In this document: positions 43,197 to 52,676 of the stretch, piece after piece
How positions within the stretch are numbered: the first letter of the stretch is position 1
Layout: each line of letters opens with the position of its first letter
NCBI GenBank assembly: GCA_023386345.1
Contig: JAEWJT010000011.1
Location: forward strand, 124,001 to 188,000
Source of the DNA: Bacillota bacterium
GTDB lineage: Bacteria; Bacillota; Clostridia; Tissierellales; Sedimentibacteraceae
Reading direction: 5' to 3'
DNA: 64,000 nt
The notes under the pieces: generated by a model
Databases searched by the model: none
Seen by the model: the letters and a program-made list of their open reading frames with translations, nothing else
What the model was told of the DNA's origin: nothing
Made by a program: the position numbers and the translations under genes

Positions 43197-45395
43197 TTAT
43201 ATACCTTGCTTATCTAATTCATCTAATCCATATTTTTGAATCATGAAAATAATTTTTGAAGCATATTTGCTATCTGTTGCATAGCCACATCTTTTTAAGG
43301 CATGTGCCGCAGCTGTTGAATTATACATAACTTCCTTATATGGAATGTATCTTTCTTTTTCAGTTAAAAGTGCAGTATGGTCATTGAAACTATCCTGTAT
43401 AGAATTATAAGCTCTGAAATAATCATCTACATAATACAATGTACCATAGTACTCCTCTCTAGTACCTACAAGCACAGAGCCTGCATTGCTTGATCCTTTA
43501 ATTCCAAAGAAATTGTTAGAAAACAAACCTGAATATCTATCAACAGGAATGCTTTTTCCCCAACCGGTTTCAAGAGCTGCCTGAGCAACTTTTAAAGCTG
43601 CTGACATACCATTTTGTTTTTGGTTTTGCAGCGCCATGGGTGTTACATAATTAATAAATTCAGTTGTAGTAGAAATAGCTTTGCCATTAATCATTATTGG
43701 CTGAGCCTTATATAAATCTCCCATATAGAATTTTACTTCAATTATCTCTGATTTTAATGTTTTTCCACTAACTGTTGTTGCTATGGCTTGAATATTTCTA
43801 GTTCCTTCATTTACCTTTTGAGGTGTATAGCTTATTTTCTTTGAAGTATCAGTTGCTGTGCCTAAAATAGCCTGTGACTTGTTATATGGGTTAGATATAA
43901 TATATGACACTTCTTTAATTGGCACATTAGCTGTAGAGCTCATTGAAAATTCTCCATTTATAACCTGCTTAGGACCAATGCCATTTATTATAAGGCTTTC
44001 CTTGTTAGGAACGACAACTTGTCGAGTGTTACTTGTTATTTTTTCTCCATTTGGCTTAACGCATACAACATATACATCCCATGTGCCTGCCATATCTGGT
44101 CCTGGGAACCAGTCTATTTCTCCCCAACCAACCTCTTTTAAAAGTTCAACTTTTCCTGTTGCTGTATTTTTAGCATAATATTGTGTTTTAGAAACATCAA
44201 AGTTTCTCGTAATTGACAACCTAACAGGTACTATACCTACGTTTTTTGTTGATATCGCTGCTAAATTTACGTATGGAGGCTGTGGCTTTGGCGGCTCAAC
44301 TGCTATGTTTATATTTACATAATCGCTGCTGATATAAGGCTTATCATTAACATCATACGCAGTAACTCTGATAGAAGCTGCTCCATTTTCAGTAATTTTA
44401 GGAGAATAACTAAAATTACCATCAGGATCAATCTCTGCATCTGAGATAAACACGGGCTTTTCATTATTGGCATAAATAATCTCATATTTAACATAAGCTG
44501 CTACAAAATTAATATCACTTCTTAAGTTTACAGCAGATGACAAGTTTTGATTATCAGTAATTCCTTTAAGGACTATCTTAGGGTTAATCTGTATTGTTAT
44601 CGCTTTGGTAGTTCCAGATATGAAATTACCATTTTTATCGTAGACAACTGCAGCCAACACGCCATTACCCTGATTGTTTATATCAGGTCTTAGTGTGACA
44701 GGTTCTTTGATTTTATCGGTTTTAGCAATTATTTTGCCTTTTCCAGTAATTGGATCTAAAAATAGGTATCTAAGCTGCACTGCGTTAGCAGGTAAGGATT
44801 CTGCTCCGCTTAATGTCAAGCTTGTCGTATCATTGATAACTTGACCATCACTTATATTTGATATATCAATATTAAAATATTTTTCTGTCCTAACTGTTTC
44901 GCCGCGAGACACTGTTACTTCTCGTTTTGCTTCATTCCAAACAGCATCTAGTCCAAGAGCATTGCCAATTAATTTAAGAGGTACATATGTAGAATTGTTT
45001 ATTATAATAGGGGCTACATCGCTCACATCGTATCGATACATGCTATTGCCTAAAAGGTTATCCTCTGAATAGCGTACCAATCTATTGTTTACGTATAATC
45101 TAACGGTTTTATTATCTTTAAATATGTCAATAGTTTTATTTTCTTCATTCCATTGAACCTTTGCTCCGAATCCTTCAGACACTGCTCTTAGGGGTATCAT
45201 AGTTCGGTTATTTACTATGTATGCTGGTGTTTCAGACCCTAAGGATTTTCCATTGATGAGTACTTTAACTTTATTATCGCTTGCTGAAGCATATGCTAAG
45301 TTTTTTGTTGTGTTAATTATTGGCAAAGAAAGCAAGCTTATAGCTATAATTCCTAAAGCAAGCTTCTTTTTATGCTTATTAATAAAAATTTTCAT
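43197..45395 (-). CDS. Secreted cell-wall N-acetylglucosaminidase (GH73) with copper-amine-oxidase-like N-terminal domains
   Basis: The 732-residue protein has a signal peptide (KLALGIIAISLLSLPIINT). A copper amine oxidase-N-like module follows (NNRTMIPLRAVSEGFGAKVQ and NSTYVPLKLIGNALGLDAVW), then several beta-sandwich repeats with TSNTRQVVVPN and PKPQPPYVNLA linkers. The C-terminal glucosaminidase domain carries a catalytic Glu about 609 in AALETGWGK, with NNFFGIKGSSNAGS nearby. It cleaves GlcNAc-MurNAc bonds in peptidoglycan, probably in cell separation. ATG at 45395 is chosen from GAAAGGA upstream; the longer frame to 45455 has no ribosome site. Confidence 0.88.
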   Translation of the reverse strand: MKIFINKHKKKLALGIIAISLLSLPIINTTKNLAYASASDNKVKVLINGKSLGSETPAYIVNNRTMIPLRAVSEGFGAKVQWNEENKTIDIFKDNKTVRLYVNNRLVRYSEDNLLGNSMYRYDVSDVAPIIINNSTYVPLKLIGNALGLDAVWNEAKREVTVSRGETVRTEKYFNIDISNISDGQVINDTTSLTLSGAESLPANAVQLRYLFLDPITGKGKIIAKTDKIKEPVTLRPDINNQGNGVLAAVVYDKNGNFISGTTKAITIQINPKIVLKGITDNQNLSSAVNLRSDINFVAAYVKYEIIYANNEKPVFISDAEIDPDGNFSYSPKITENGAASIRVTAYDVNDKPYISSDYVNINIAVEPPKPQPPYVNLAAISTKNVGIVPVRLSITRNFDVSKTQYYAKNTATGKVELLKEVGWGEIDWFPGPDMAGTWDVYVVCVKPNGEKITSNTRQVVVPNKESLIINGIGPKQVINGEFSMSSTANVPIKEVSYIISNPYNKSQAILGTATDTSKKISYTPQKVNEGTRNIQAIATTVSGKTLKSEIIEVKFYMGDLYKAQPIMINGKAISTTTEFINYVTPMALQNQKQNGMSAALKVAQAALETGWGKSIPVDRYSGLFSNNFFGIKGSSNAGSVLVGTREEYYGTLYYVDDYFRAYNSIQDSFNDHTALLTEKERYIPYKEVMYNSTAAAHALKRCGYATDSKYASKIIFMIQKYGLDELDKQGI

Positions 45396-45518
45396 TTTGC
45401 ACACAATCCTTTCTGTTAAGCTTTTTAATATTATATCACACTTTATATACGACAAAAGTTACTAAAGTGTTACAAAATAAGACAAGCTAATTTAAAAAGA
45501 ATTTACTAAAAAAATTGC

Positions 45519-45547
45519 TTGTTTTTTAGCCATTTTTTGTGTATAAT
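45519..45547 (+). promoter_or_regulatory. Promoter of the MATE transporter gene
   Basis: TTGTTT at 45519 and TATAAT at 45542, spaced 17 bases. Confidence 0.5.
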
Positions 45548-45634
45548 ATATAAATCTAATGTTAAAATTAGATGAAATCTTAATAAGTTTTGACAAATGA
45601 TAATTTGCAATCATAAGAAAGGAATGAGAATAAA

Positions 45635-47017
45635 ATGAAAAAATATATTGGAGATAAGGCATTTTACAAAATGCTTCTTGTTTTGCTGATACCTATGGTT
45701 ATTCAGCAGGCTGTAACTAGCTTTGTAAATTTACTTGACAATATAATGGTAGGTAGGCTTGGAACTGAATCCATGTCTGGAGTTGCAATTATAAACCAGC
45801 TTATGTTTGTATTCAATGTTACAATCTTTGGATGTATTTCAGGAGCGTCTATATATAGTGCGCAATTTTTTGGCAGTAAAAATTATGATGGGGTTAGACA
45901 TGCCTTTCGTTTTAAATTATATTTAGGAATAATTATTGCAGCTGTTGCTACGGCTGTATTTGCAATATTTGGAGACAGTCTTATAAAGTTATATCTTTCA
46001 GAAGGCAGTGAGGGCGGAGGAGATTTGCTATTTACTCTTTCGGAGGCGAGAGGATATCTTAAAGTAATGCTGTGGGGACTATTTCCTTTCATGATTTCTC
46101 AGTGCTATTTTACAACACTTAGGGAAGCTGGAGAAACGGTCATACCTATGGTTGCCAGTACTCTTGCAATATTAGTTAATTTAACATTTAATTATCTTTT
46201 AATATTTGGTGCATTTGGATTTCCAAAGCTTGGGGTTGTAGGAGCTGCTATAGCAACTGTAATGTCAAGATATGTTGAAGTAGGATATACGATTTTCATG
46301 ACACATAAAAATAAAGACAGGTTTATTTTTACAGAAAAATTGTATAGCAGCTTCCATATTCCAGCAGATATAATTAAGAAAATAGCCATTACTGGATCAC
46401 CACTTTTGATTAATGAAATTTTATGGTCTGTTGGCAATGCTGCAATAACACAAAATTATTCTGTAAGAGGACTTAATGTCATGGCAGGGTTAAATATATC
46501 TTCAACAGTATCTAATCTGTTTATGATAGTATTTTTCTCAATGGGTGGAGCTATATCGGTGCTGATTGGTCGTGAGCTTGGTGCTGGAAATATTGAAAAA
46601 GCTAAGGACATGGATAGAAAACTAATATTCTTTAATGTTAGCATCTATGTTGTAATTGGAGCATTACTAGCTTCTTTAGCTCCATTTATACCTTATATAT
46701 ACAAAACAGAAGAAGTAGTAAGACATTTAGCTACACAGTTTTTAATTGTTTATGCCATTGCAATGCCACTATTTGCATTTAATCATAGCACTTATTTCAC
46801 AATGAGAGCAGGCGGAAAAACAATTATCACATTTTTATTTGACAGTGTATTTGTGTGGGTGGTGAGCTTGCCATTATCCTTTGCATTAGCAAGGCACACA
46901 AGCCTTAATATAATTGTTGTATATCTGATAATCCAATTCTCAGAAAGTATAAAGGCTGTTATAGGTGCGTTCCTACTAAAATCTGGTATATGGGCGAAAA
47001 ATCTTATTAATAATTAA
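45635..47017 (+). CDS. MATE-family efflux transporter
   Basis: The 460-residue protein has 12 hydrophobic helices in two similar halves. The opening PMVIQQAVTSFVNLLDNIMV and the GALGTESMS-like MVGRLGTESMSGVAI region mark the MATE family. LIGRELGAGNIEKAKDMDRK is the matching loop in the second half. MATE proteins export drugs or metabolites with sodium or protons; the substrate is unknown. AAGGAATG precedes the ATG. It is monocistronic. Confidence 0.92.
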   Translation: MKKYIGDKAFYKMLLVLLIPMVIQQAVTSFVNLLDNIMVGRLGTESMSGVAIINQLMFVFNVTIFGCISGASIYSAQFFGSKNYDGVRHAFRFKLYLGIIIAAVATAVFAIFGDSLIKLYLSEGSEGGGDLLFTLSEARGYLKVMLWGLFPFMISQCYFTTLREAGETVIPMVASTLAILVNLTFNYLLIFGAFGFPKLGVVGAAIATVMSRYVEVGYTIFMTHKNKDRFIFTEKLYSSFHIPADIIKKIAITGSPLLINEILWSVGNAAITQNYSVRGLNVMAGLNISSTVSNLFMIVFFSMGGAISVLIGRELGAGNIEKAKDMDRKLIFFNVSIYVVIGALLASLAPFIPYIYKTEEVVRHLATQFLIVYAIAMPLFAFNHSTYFTMRAGGKTIITFLFDSVFVWVVSLPLSFALARHTSLNIIVVYLIIQFSESIKAVIGAFLLKSGIWAKNLINN

Positions 47018-47076
47018 TAGTTTAGGTAAATTTTTGTATTAATTTATGTTTTTATCAGTGATAAAATGTTTTTAAT

Positions 47077-47124
47077 AAAAATAACTGCTAAACTCTTTTG
47101 CAATAAGAGCTTGGCAGTTATTTG
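47077..47124. repeat. Inverted repeat after the MATE gene
   Basis: AAATAACTGC pairs with GCAGTTATTT, with an inner CTCTT/AAGAG stem. No T-run follows on the plus strand, so termination here is uncertain. Confidence 0.5.
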
Positions 47125-47134
47125 AATATTAGTC

Positions 47135-47180
47135 AAAAAATCAACCGAAGTTTTGGGAAAAACTTCGGTTGATTTTTTAT
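47135..47180 (+). terminator. Strong terminator before the Tad locus
   Basis: The AAAAAATCAACCGAAGTTT / AAACTTCGGTTGATTTTTT stem is perfect over 19 bases, with a four-base loop. Confidence 0.85.
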
Positions 47181-47268
47181 ACTCCCAGAGTCTTTTACGC
47201 ATAAAAAATTCTAATCCTATATGTCGAAAAATGTCGGAAAATAGTTGCAATACAGGGTGAGAAATATG

Positions 47269-47297
47269 TTGATTAATGTCAAAACGGCTGATATAAT
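47269..47297 (+). promoter_or_regulatory. Promoter of the Tad pilus operon
   Basis: TTGATT at 47269, 17-base spacer, TATAAT at 47292. The predicted leader of about 90 bases carries a GGAGTTAGCTCC hairpin; no known riboswitch was identified. Confidence 0.6.
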
Positions 47298-47392
47298 TTC
47301 TGTCATGGGAGTTAGCTCCACATTATTAGGGGCAATGCGCAGCTAAACGCTTACAAATACGGGAATATATTATTAACTTGGGGGAACTTCAT

Positions 47393-48523
47393 ATGAAAAT
47401 CAAACTGGCTTTGCTTGATTTTGACAAAAGCTATGTGCAAAGATTTTACGATGCCATAAATAAGTCTTATAGTAATAAGCTTGAAATCCACGCCTTTACA
47501 AATGAAAATTCACTATTAAATTTTTTAAAAGATAATAAAATAGATATTTTACTAATCAATGAAAATATAAATTTAAAGATTAAACATGACAACAAGTTTA
47601 TAGTTTTAAAGCTTGTTGAAAAACACGCTGTAGATAATGAATTTTATTCAAATGAAAACAGCTCTTATTTTGTATACAAATATCAAAGAATCAGCCTTAT
47701 TTACAAAGAAATTTTAAATGCTTATTCTAAGATTTACAAGGCTTTTAATGAGAAAAATCATTATTTTAATGATTTGCATAGCAATACTATGCAAGAAATT
47801 AATAGCATAAATAACACTACAATCATATCTTTTATGTCTCAAGGTTTAGGATCTGGAACATCTGCAATTGCTTCTTCGCTTGCTTTAAGGCTTGCTGAAA
47901 AAAACAAAAAAACATTATTTTTGGACATTCAGTCCTTTGCTACAATTAATTCTATTTTTAGTGCAGAGGGTAAATTTTCAATGAGTGAAATCATATATGC
48001 AGTTAAAAGTAAAAAAGAAAATATAGCCATTAAATTAGAAGCTGCTTTAAAAATGGACAGTTCGGGCGTATTCTTTTATGACCCTTGCGAAAATCCTTTT
48101 GAGTTAAATGAGCTGAAATCTGATGAGCTTATTAAATTATTGCACTTTTTTAGTGAATTCGGAGCTTATGAGTATATAATTATTGATACAAATTATTTGA
48201 TGAATGAATTATGCCTTTCTTTATTAAAACATTCTGATAAAATTTTTTTCGTTACAGAAGCAAAAGAAGATAATCAAATAAGGTTAAATAAAATTATAAA
48301 ATCAATTTCAATAACAGAGATACATGATAATCAAAAATATATGGATAAAATTGGTATTGTATGTAATAAGTTTATCAACAATATGATGAATGATGGATGG
48401 AATGAAGAATTTGAATTTGTTTGCTATATACCTAAGTACAATGATGTTAGTATCAAGAGTATAGCTAGGGAAATAGCAAAAACCTCTATACTTGATGCTT
48501 TGATAGTATCAGAACAAATTTAA
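47393..48523 (+). CDS. CpaE/TadZ-like pilus localisation ATPase
   Basis: The 376-residue protein has an N-terminal receiver-like domain without a clear phosphoryl site (KLALLDFDKSYVQRFYDAIN). A ParA/MinD-like domain follows (IISFMSQGLGSGTSAIASSL, a deviant Walker A with Gly-Ser-Gly in place of Gly-Lys-Gly). YEYIIIDTNYL marks Walker B. CpaE/TadZ proteins place the Tad machine in the cell, and many have degraded ATPase motifs. ATG at 47393 has TGGGGG upstream; TTG at 47378 is less likely. First gene of the Tad operon. Confidence 0.82.
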   Translation: MKIKLALLDFDKSYVQRFYDAINKSYSNKLEIHAFTNENSLLNFLKDNKIDILLINENINLKIKHDNKFIVLKLVEKHAVDNEFYSNENSSYFVYKYQRISLIYKEILNAYSKIYKAFNEKNHYFNDLHSNTMQEINSINNTTIISFMSQGLGSGTSAIASSLALRLAEKNKKTLFLDIQSFATINSIFSAEGKFSMSEIIYAVKSKKENIAIKLEAALKMDSSGVFFYDPCENPFELNELKSDELIKLLHFFSEFGAYEYIIIDTNYLMNELCLSLLKHSDKIFFVTEAKEDNQIRLNKIIKSISITEIHDNQKYMDKIGIVCNKFINNMMNDGWNEEFEFVCYIPKYNDVSIKSIAREIAKTSILDALIVSEQI

Positions 48524-48550
48524 AAATGTATAGATAAAGGGGGATTAAAT

Positions 48551-49786
48551 ATGGCTTATGATGATTTTTTTCTGTCAATAAAAGAGAAAATAGATTTGAG
48601 TCTTTTAGAAAATAAGTTTACAGATATTGAGCTTTTAGAAAGAATAGAGGAATTAATTAGAAAAGAAAATGATGAAAATTTGATGTATTTATCCATTAGC
48701 GATCGTATAAATATAGCTAAAAGGCTTTTCAATTCTATAAGGGGCTTTGGAATTTTAAATAGCATTATGGAAGACGAAGATGTTACAGAGATAATGATAA
48801 ATGGTTATAATAATATATTTATAGAGAAAAAAGGGAAAATACATAGATGTGAGGAGAGCTTTGAAAGCGAGGAGAAGCTAAATGACCTCATTCAAAGAAT
48901 AGTTGGAAAAGCAGGCAGAGAAGTCAATCAAGCCAATCCAATAGTAGATACAAGACTTCCTGATGGCTCAAGGGTAAATGTAGTATTATCACCAATTTCT
49001 TTGAGAGGAGCTACTGTAACTATTAGAAAATTCTCCAAAAATCCAATGACAATAGAAAAGCTTATTGAGCATAAATCTATAACAGAAGAAGTAGCAAAGC
49101 TATTAGAAAACCTAGTAAAGGCAAAATATAATATTTTCATAAGCGGCGGAACTGGCTCAGGAAAAACAACATTTTTAAATGCACTATCAAATTTTATCCC
49201 AAAGGATGAGAGACTGATAACTATAGAGGATTCTGCTGAGCTTCAAATAGTGGGAATAGAAAATCTAGTGAGCTTAGAAACACGTAACTCAAATACTACA
49301 GGGGTAGGTGAATTGACAATAAGAGACTTGATAAAATCAGCCTTGCGTATGCGTCCTGAAAGAATAGTTGTAGGCGAGGTAAGAGGAAAGGAAGCCTTAG
49401 ACATGCTTCAAGCTATGAATACAGGGCATGATGGCTCATTATCAACAGGACATGCTAATTCGAGTCTTGATATGCTTAGTAGACTTGAAACAATGGTTTT
49501 GACTGGTTCAGAAGGCTTGCCTCTAAATGCAGTTAGGAAGCAAATTGCTTCTTCAATAGATATTATAATACATTTATCAAGAATGAGAGATAAAACCCGT
49601 AGAGTAGTTGAGATAAGCGAGATTTGTGGACTTGAAAATGATGAAGTAAAGCTAAATACACTATATGAGTTTAAGGAAAACGCGGAAAGCAAACAAGATT
49701 GTATAGAGGGTGAATTAAAGCGTACAAAAAATTTATTTATAAACTATACAAAATTGTATTCTGCGGGAATTGATATTAGCGTATAA
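48551..49786 (+). CDS. TadA/CpaF secretion ATPase
   Basis: The 411-residue hexameric motor drives Flp pilus assembly at the inner face of the membrane. It shows ILNSIMEDEDVTEIMINGYN, the P-loop SGGTGSGKTT near 198-207, the Asp box TIEDSAELQI and GEVRGKEALDMLQAMNTGHD with STGHANS. All catalytic features are intact. AAAGGGGG lies before the ATG. It is followed by the TadB and TadC genes. Confidence 0.93.
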   Translation: MAYDDFFLSIKEKIDLSLLENKFTDIELLERIEELIRKENDENLMYLSISDRINIAKRLFNSIRGFGILNSIMEDEDVTEIMINGYNNIFIEKKGKIHRCEESFESEEKLNDLIQRIVGKAGREVNQANPIVDTRLPDGSRVNVVLSPISLRGATVTIRKFSKNPMTIEKLIEHKSITEEVAKLLENLVKAKYNIFISGGTGSGKTTFLNALSNFIPKDERLITIEDSAELQIVGIENLVSLETRNSNTTGVGELTIRDLIKSALRMRPERIVVGEVRGKEALDMLQAMNTGHDGSLSTGHANSSLDMLSRLETMVLTGSEGLPLNAVRKQIASSIDIIIHLSRMRDKTRRVVEISEICGLENDEVKLNTLYEFKENAESKQDCIEGELKRTKNLFINYTKLYSAGIDISV

Positions 49787-49881
49787 GAAATTTATGAACT
49801 TTAAAGAAAATTTTTATTTAGCAATTTAGTATTAATATGAATTTATATTAAACATTAATTTTTTATAAGGGATATAGAGAA

Positions 49882-50682
49882 ATGAAAAATATTTTTAGAA
49901 TACATAAAGAAAGTATAGAAAAGAAAAAGAGCATTATTGGAAATGGGATTGATTATTGTAACTATGAGATGAGGTTAATAGATTATTTCATTGGATACAT
50001 CGGAGGATTTATTATTTGCTTTGCAGGAATGCAAATATTTTTTGGAAGAGTAATTTTAAGTCTTATACTTGGATTTAGTCTTGGTTTTGCAGCTATAAAT
50101 ATATATAGAAAATATCTTATAATTAACAGGCAGAAAAAATTATTATTACAGTTCAAGGACTTCCTAGAATCCTTATCAGCTTCGTATTCAGCGGGAAAAA
50201 ATACTCAAAATGCTTTTAAAGATGCACATAAGGATATGATAGAGCTTCATGGAGATAATTCGAATATGGCAAGTGAGCTGGAAATTATAGAACTTGGAAT
50301 AGAGAACGGCTTTAATATAGAAGAACTTTTAAACAACTTTGCATATAGAAGCTCTGTAGACGACATTAAAAGCTTCGCAGATGTTTTCGAGTCTGGAAGT
50401 AGGACAGGCTCTAATATGAAAACAATTATTAGTCAAACTAAGGACATTATAAATGACAAAATAGAGATAGAAATGGAAATAAACACTATAATAATACAAA
50501 AGAAAACAGAATTATATATAATGCTGGCTATGCCATTTATAATAATTTTAGCCCTCGACACTCTTGGAGATAGTACATTTTCAGCCTTTGTACCTATTAA
50601 TGTAATTATAAGAATTTTTGTATTTATTGTTATTTTAATTGCATTTTTAGTAGGGAAGCGGATTACAGATATTAAGGTTTAA
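49882..50682 (+). CDS. TadB-like inner-membrane platform protein
   Basis: The 266-residue protein has two N-terminal helices (near 32-52 and 56-75) and a cytoplasmic T2SSF region (FLESLSASYSAGKNTQNAF, SFADVFESGSRTGSNM). Two C-terminal helices (near 212-232 and 238-258) follow. This is the usual TadB layout. TadB and TadC form the platform on which TadA acts. The 95 bases before it hold no terminator. Confidence 0.85.
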   Translation: MKNIFRIHKESIEKKKSIIGNGIDYCNYEMRLIDYFIGYIGGFIICFAGMQIFFGRVILSLILGFSLGFAAINIYRKYLIINRQKKLLLQFKDFLESLSASYSAGKNTQNAFKDAHKDMIELHGDNSNMASELEIIELGIENGFNIEELLNNFAYRSSVDDIKSFADVFESGSRTGSNMKTIISQTKDIINDKIEIEMEINTIIIQKKTELYIMLAMPFIIILALDTLGDSTFSAFVPINVIIRIFVFIVILIAFLVGKRITDIKV

Positions 50683-50693
50683 TTGGAGGATTT

Positions 50694-51569
50694 ATGTTAG
50701 CAGGTATAAATTTATCACAGTTAATAATGCTTTTAATAGCAAGTATATTTACATTAGCATGGCTGTATGTGTACATAAAATATAACAAAAAATTTGAAAA
50801 GCTAATAGAGCCAATTGATAAAAATGAATTTTTTATGTCTGAGATATTTTTTATAGGTTTTGGGATTATGGAGCTATTAAATTACAGTTTAAAATCAGCA
50901 CGAGCAAAGAAAAATATTAAGAAAATAGCAGAGTTAAGGGGAGAATTATATTCACAATATCACTACTATATAATTACAGGAGCTAAATTTACTTATATAA
51001 TAACAATATTACCAATAGCATTTTTTATAGGAGCTTTAACAAATGATTTTATAATTCTAATGCTGCTATTAGTTGCCATAGCTGTTCTAATTTATTATTT
51101 AGATTTTGAAATAGATAGTGCGCTTTCAAAAAGAAGAGACAATATTTTAAGTGATTTTCCAAGAGTATTATCTAAGATAGCTTTGCTTCTAAATACTGGT
51201 CAGAGCTTGAGACTGGCATGGAACAATGTGGCAAACAGCAATACAGGAAAATTATATGAAGAGATGAAGCTTCTTAGTGAAGAAATATCCAATGGTAAGA
51301 CTGAAATTGAGGCATATAGAGATTTTGCAGAAAGATGTAGTATCAAAGAAATCAGAAAGTTCTCATCAACATTGATACAAAACATTCAAAAGGGTAATAA
51401 AGAAATTACAAATTTGATTATAGAAATGGCAGATGAAAGCTGGAAACAAAAAAAGTATAACGTAAAAATCAAAGCAGAACTAGCGAGTTCGAAACTCATG
51501 CTTCCAGTAGGAATGATGCTATTCGCTATAATGATAATGATTGTAATACCTATATTTTCAAGTATATAG
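50694..51569 (+). CDS. TadC-like inner-membrane platform protein
   Basis: The 291-residue protein has four helices and a T2SSF cytoplasmic domain (DNILSDFPRVLSKIALLLNT, FSSTLIQNIQKGNKEITNLI). SSKLMLPVGMMLFAIMIMIV forms the last helix. It partners TadB. TTGGAGGA precedes the ATG and 11 bases separate the two genes. Confidence 0.85.
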   Translation: MLAGINLSQLIMLLIASIFTLAWLYVYIKYNKKFEKLIEPIDKNEFFMSEIFFIGFGIMELLNYSLKSARAKKNIKKIAELRGELYSQYHYYIITGAKFTYIITILPIAFFIGALTNDFIILMLLLVAIAVLIYYLDFEIDSALSKRRDNILSDFPRVLSKIALLLNTGQSLRLAWNNVANSNTGKLYEEMKLLSEEISNGKTEIEAYRDFAERCSIKEIRKFSSTLIQNIQKGNKEITNLIIEMADESWKQKKYNVKIKAELASSKLMLPVGMMLFAIMIMIVIPIFSSI

Positions 51570-51581
51570 CGAAAACTTTGC

Positions 51582-51630
51582 TTAACGTAATAAAACAATT
51601 CTTGTATTTAGAAATTTGTTTTATTAAGTA
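51582..51630 (+). other. Hairpin upstream of the pilin gene
   Basis: TTAACGTAATAAAACAA pairs with TTTGTTTTATTAAGT, with a 16-base loop and no T-run. It may be an mRNA processing or stability element before the Flp pilin gene. Confidence 0.4.
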
Positions 51631-51683
51631 AATCATATTTCATGAAATTATATAAATAAAAAAAACAAAGGGAGAAAAGGATT

Positions 51684-51905
51684 ATGTTAAAAAAATTAAG
51701 ACAAGCTTTAATAAAAGCAGAATTAAAAACAAAAAATGCAATTTACAATTTTATAAAGGAGGAAAAAGGAGGAACAGAAATAGTAGCTATTTTGCTTATA
51801 ATAATTGTACTAATTGGCGTTGTTGTAATATTTAGAAATCAGCTATCGGAATTGATTGTTGGATTTTTTGACAGAATTACAAATGACGTTAAAACTGACT
51901 TATAA
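51684..51905 (+). CDS. Flp-type pilin
   Basis: The 73-residue protein has a leader ending EEKGG, then TEIVAILLIIIVLIGVVVIF. This is the class III (Flp) prepilin pattern: a short basic leader, cleavage after G, a Glu nearby and one hydrophobic helix. It would be processed by the prepilin peptidase at 57551 and polymerised into the pilus. GGGAGAAAAGG precedes the ATG. The gene is flanked by a hairpin and a terminator, consistent with separate, higher expression. Confidence 0.85.
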   Translation: MLKKLRQALIKAELKTKNAIYNFIKEEKGGTEIVAILLIIIVLIGVVVIFRNQLSELIVGFFDRITNDVKTDL

Positions 51906-51938
51906 AAATAAGTCATAATTTTAATAACTTATTTTTTA
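51904..51938 (+). terminator. Terminator after the pilin gene
   Basis: AAAAATAAGT and ACTTATTTTT form a stem with a 13-base loop and a T-rich tail. Read-through would supply the later pilus genes. Confidence 0.65.
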
Positions 51939-51980
51939 ATTTGATATTAGCATAAATGCAAGGATGAAAGGTTAAAAGAA

Positions 51981-52676
51981 ATGATTAAAAAGTTTTTTAC
52001 AAAAATTAAACCTTTTAATTCTGAAAAAGGTGCGATTGTTGCAGAGGCAAGCTTTATTATGCCTGTAGTTATTGTTGTCATTTTTGTACTGATTTATTTA
52101 GCTTTAATACAAATACAGCAGTCTATAATGCAAATATATGCACAAGAAATGGCTCATAAAATCTGCAACATATCAACATTTACAGGATATGAAATGTTTT
52201 ATCAAGAAGCATACAGAGAAGAAAATAAAAAGCTTGGTTTGCCAGAGGAATATGAGCCAAGCTTTCAGGTGATAGAAGAAGTGTATAGTAAGCACAATCC
52301 TTATAGATACTTAGGTGGTATATATCTAAATGAACACAATAACTATAAGTATGAATTATCGGAAACAGTAGAGAAATCAATGTATTTTAATGGAGGAATA
52401 GTAGATACAGACATAGATGTTGCTTTTGAAAATCTTTCTACTGTTATCAAAGTTAGCGTTGCTTACAACTTTAAGTTGCCAAGATTTATAGGTATAGTAG
52501 GCATTAATCCTAATATTTTAATTAAAAGCGAGGCAATTATCTATGCAAATGATACTGTTGAATTTATTAGAAATACAGACTTAGCATTTGATTTATTTGA
52601 TTATTTCTTAAAAAAATATCATTTAGATAAAAAAATAAATACATTTTACAAAAAGATAAAGGGGTTTTCCAAATAA
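51981..52676 (+). CDS. TadE-like pseudopilin
   Basis: The 231-residue protein has a basic N-terminus, then SEKGAIVAEASFIMPVVIVV with Glu at position five after the likely cleavage glycine, as in TadE/TadF pseudopilins. The outer domain is polar and unassigned. It overlaps the next start codon by one base (TAATG), so translation is probably coupled. Confidence 0.8.
   Translation: MIKKFFTKIKPFNSEKGAIVAEASFIMPVVIVVIFVLIYLALIQIQQSIMQIYAQEMAHKICNISTFTGYEMFYQEAYREENKKLGLPEEYEPSFQVIEEVYSKHNPYRYLGGIYLNEHNNYKYELSETVEKSMYFNGGIVDTDIDVAFENLSTVIKVSVAYNFKLPRFIGIVGINPNILIKSEAIIYANDTVEFIRNTDLAFDLFDYFLKKYHLDKKINTFYKKIKGFSK

Noticed and set aside
47304..47392. Known riboswitch in the Tad operon leader
   Set aside because: GGAGTTAGCTCC and GCGCAGCTAAACGC suggest structure, but nothing matches c-di-GMP class I or II as I know them.
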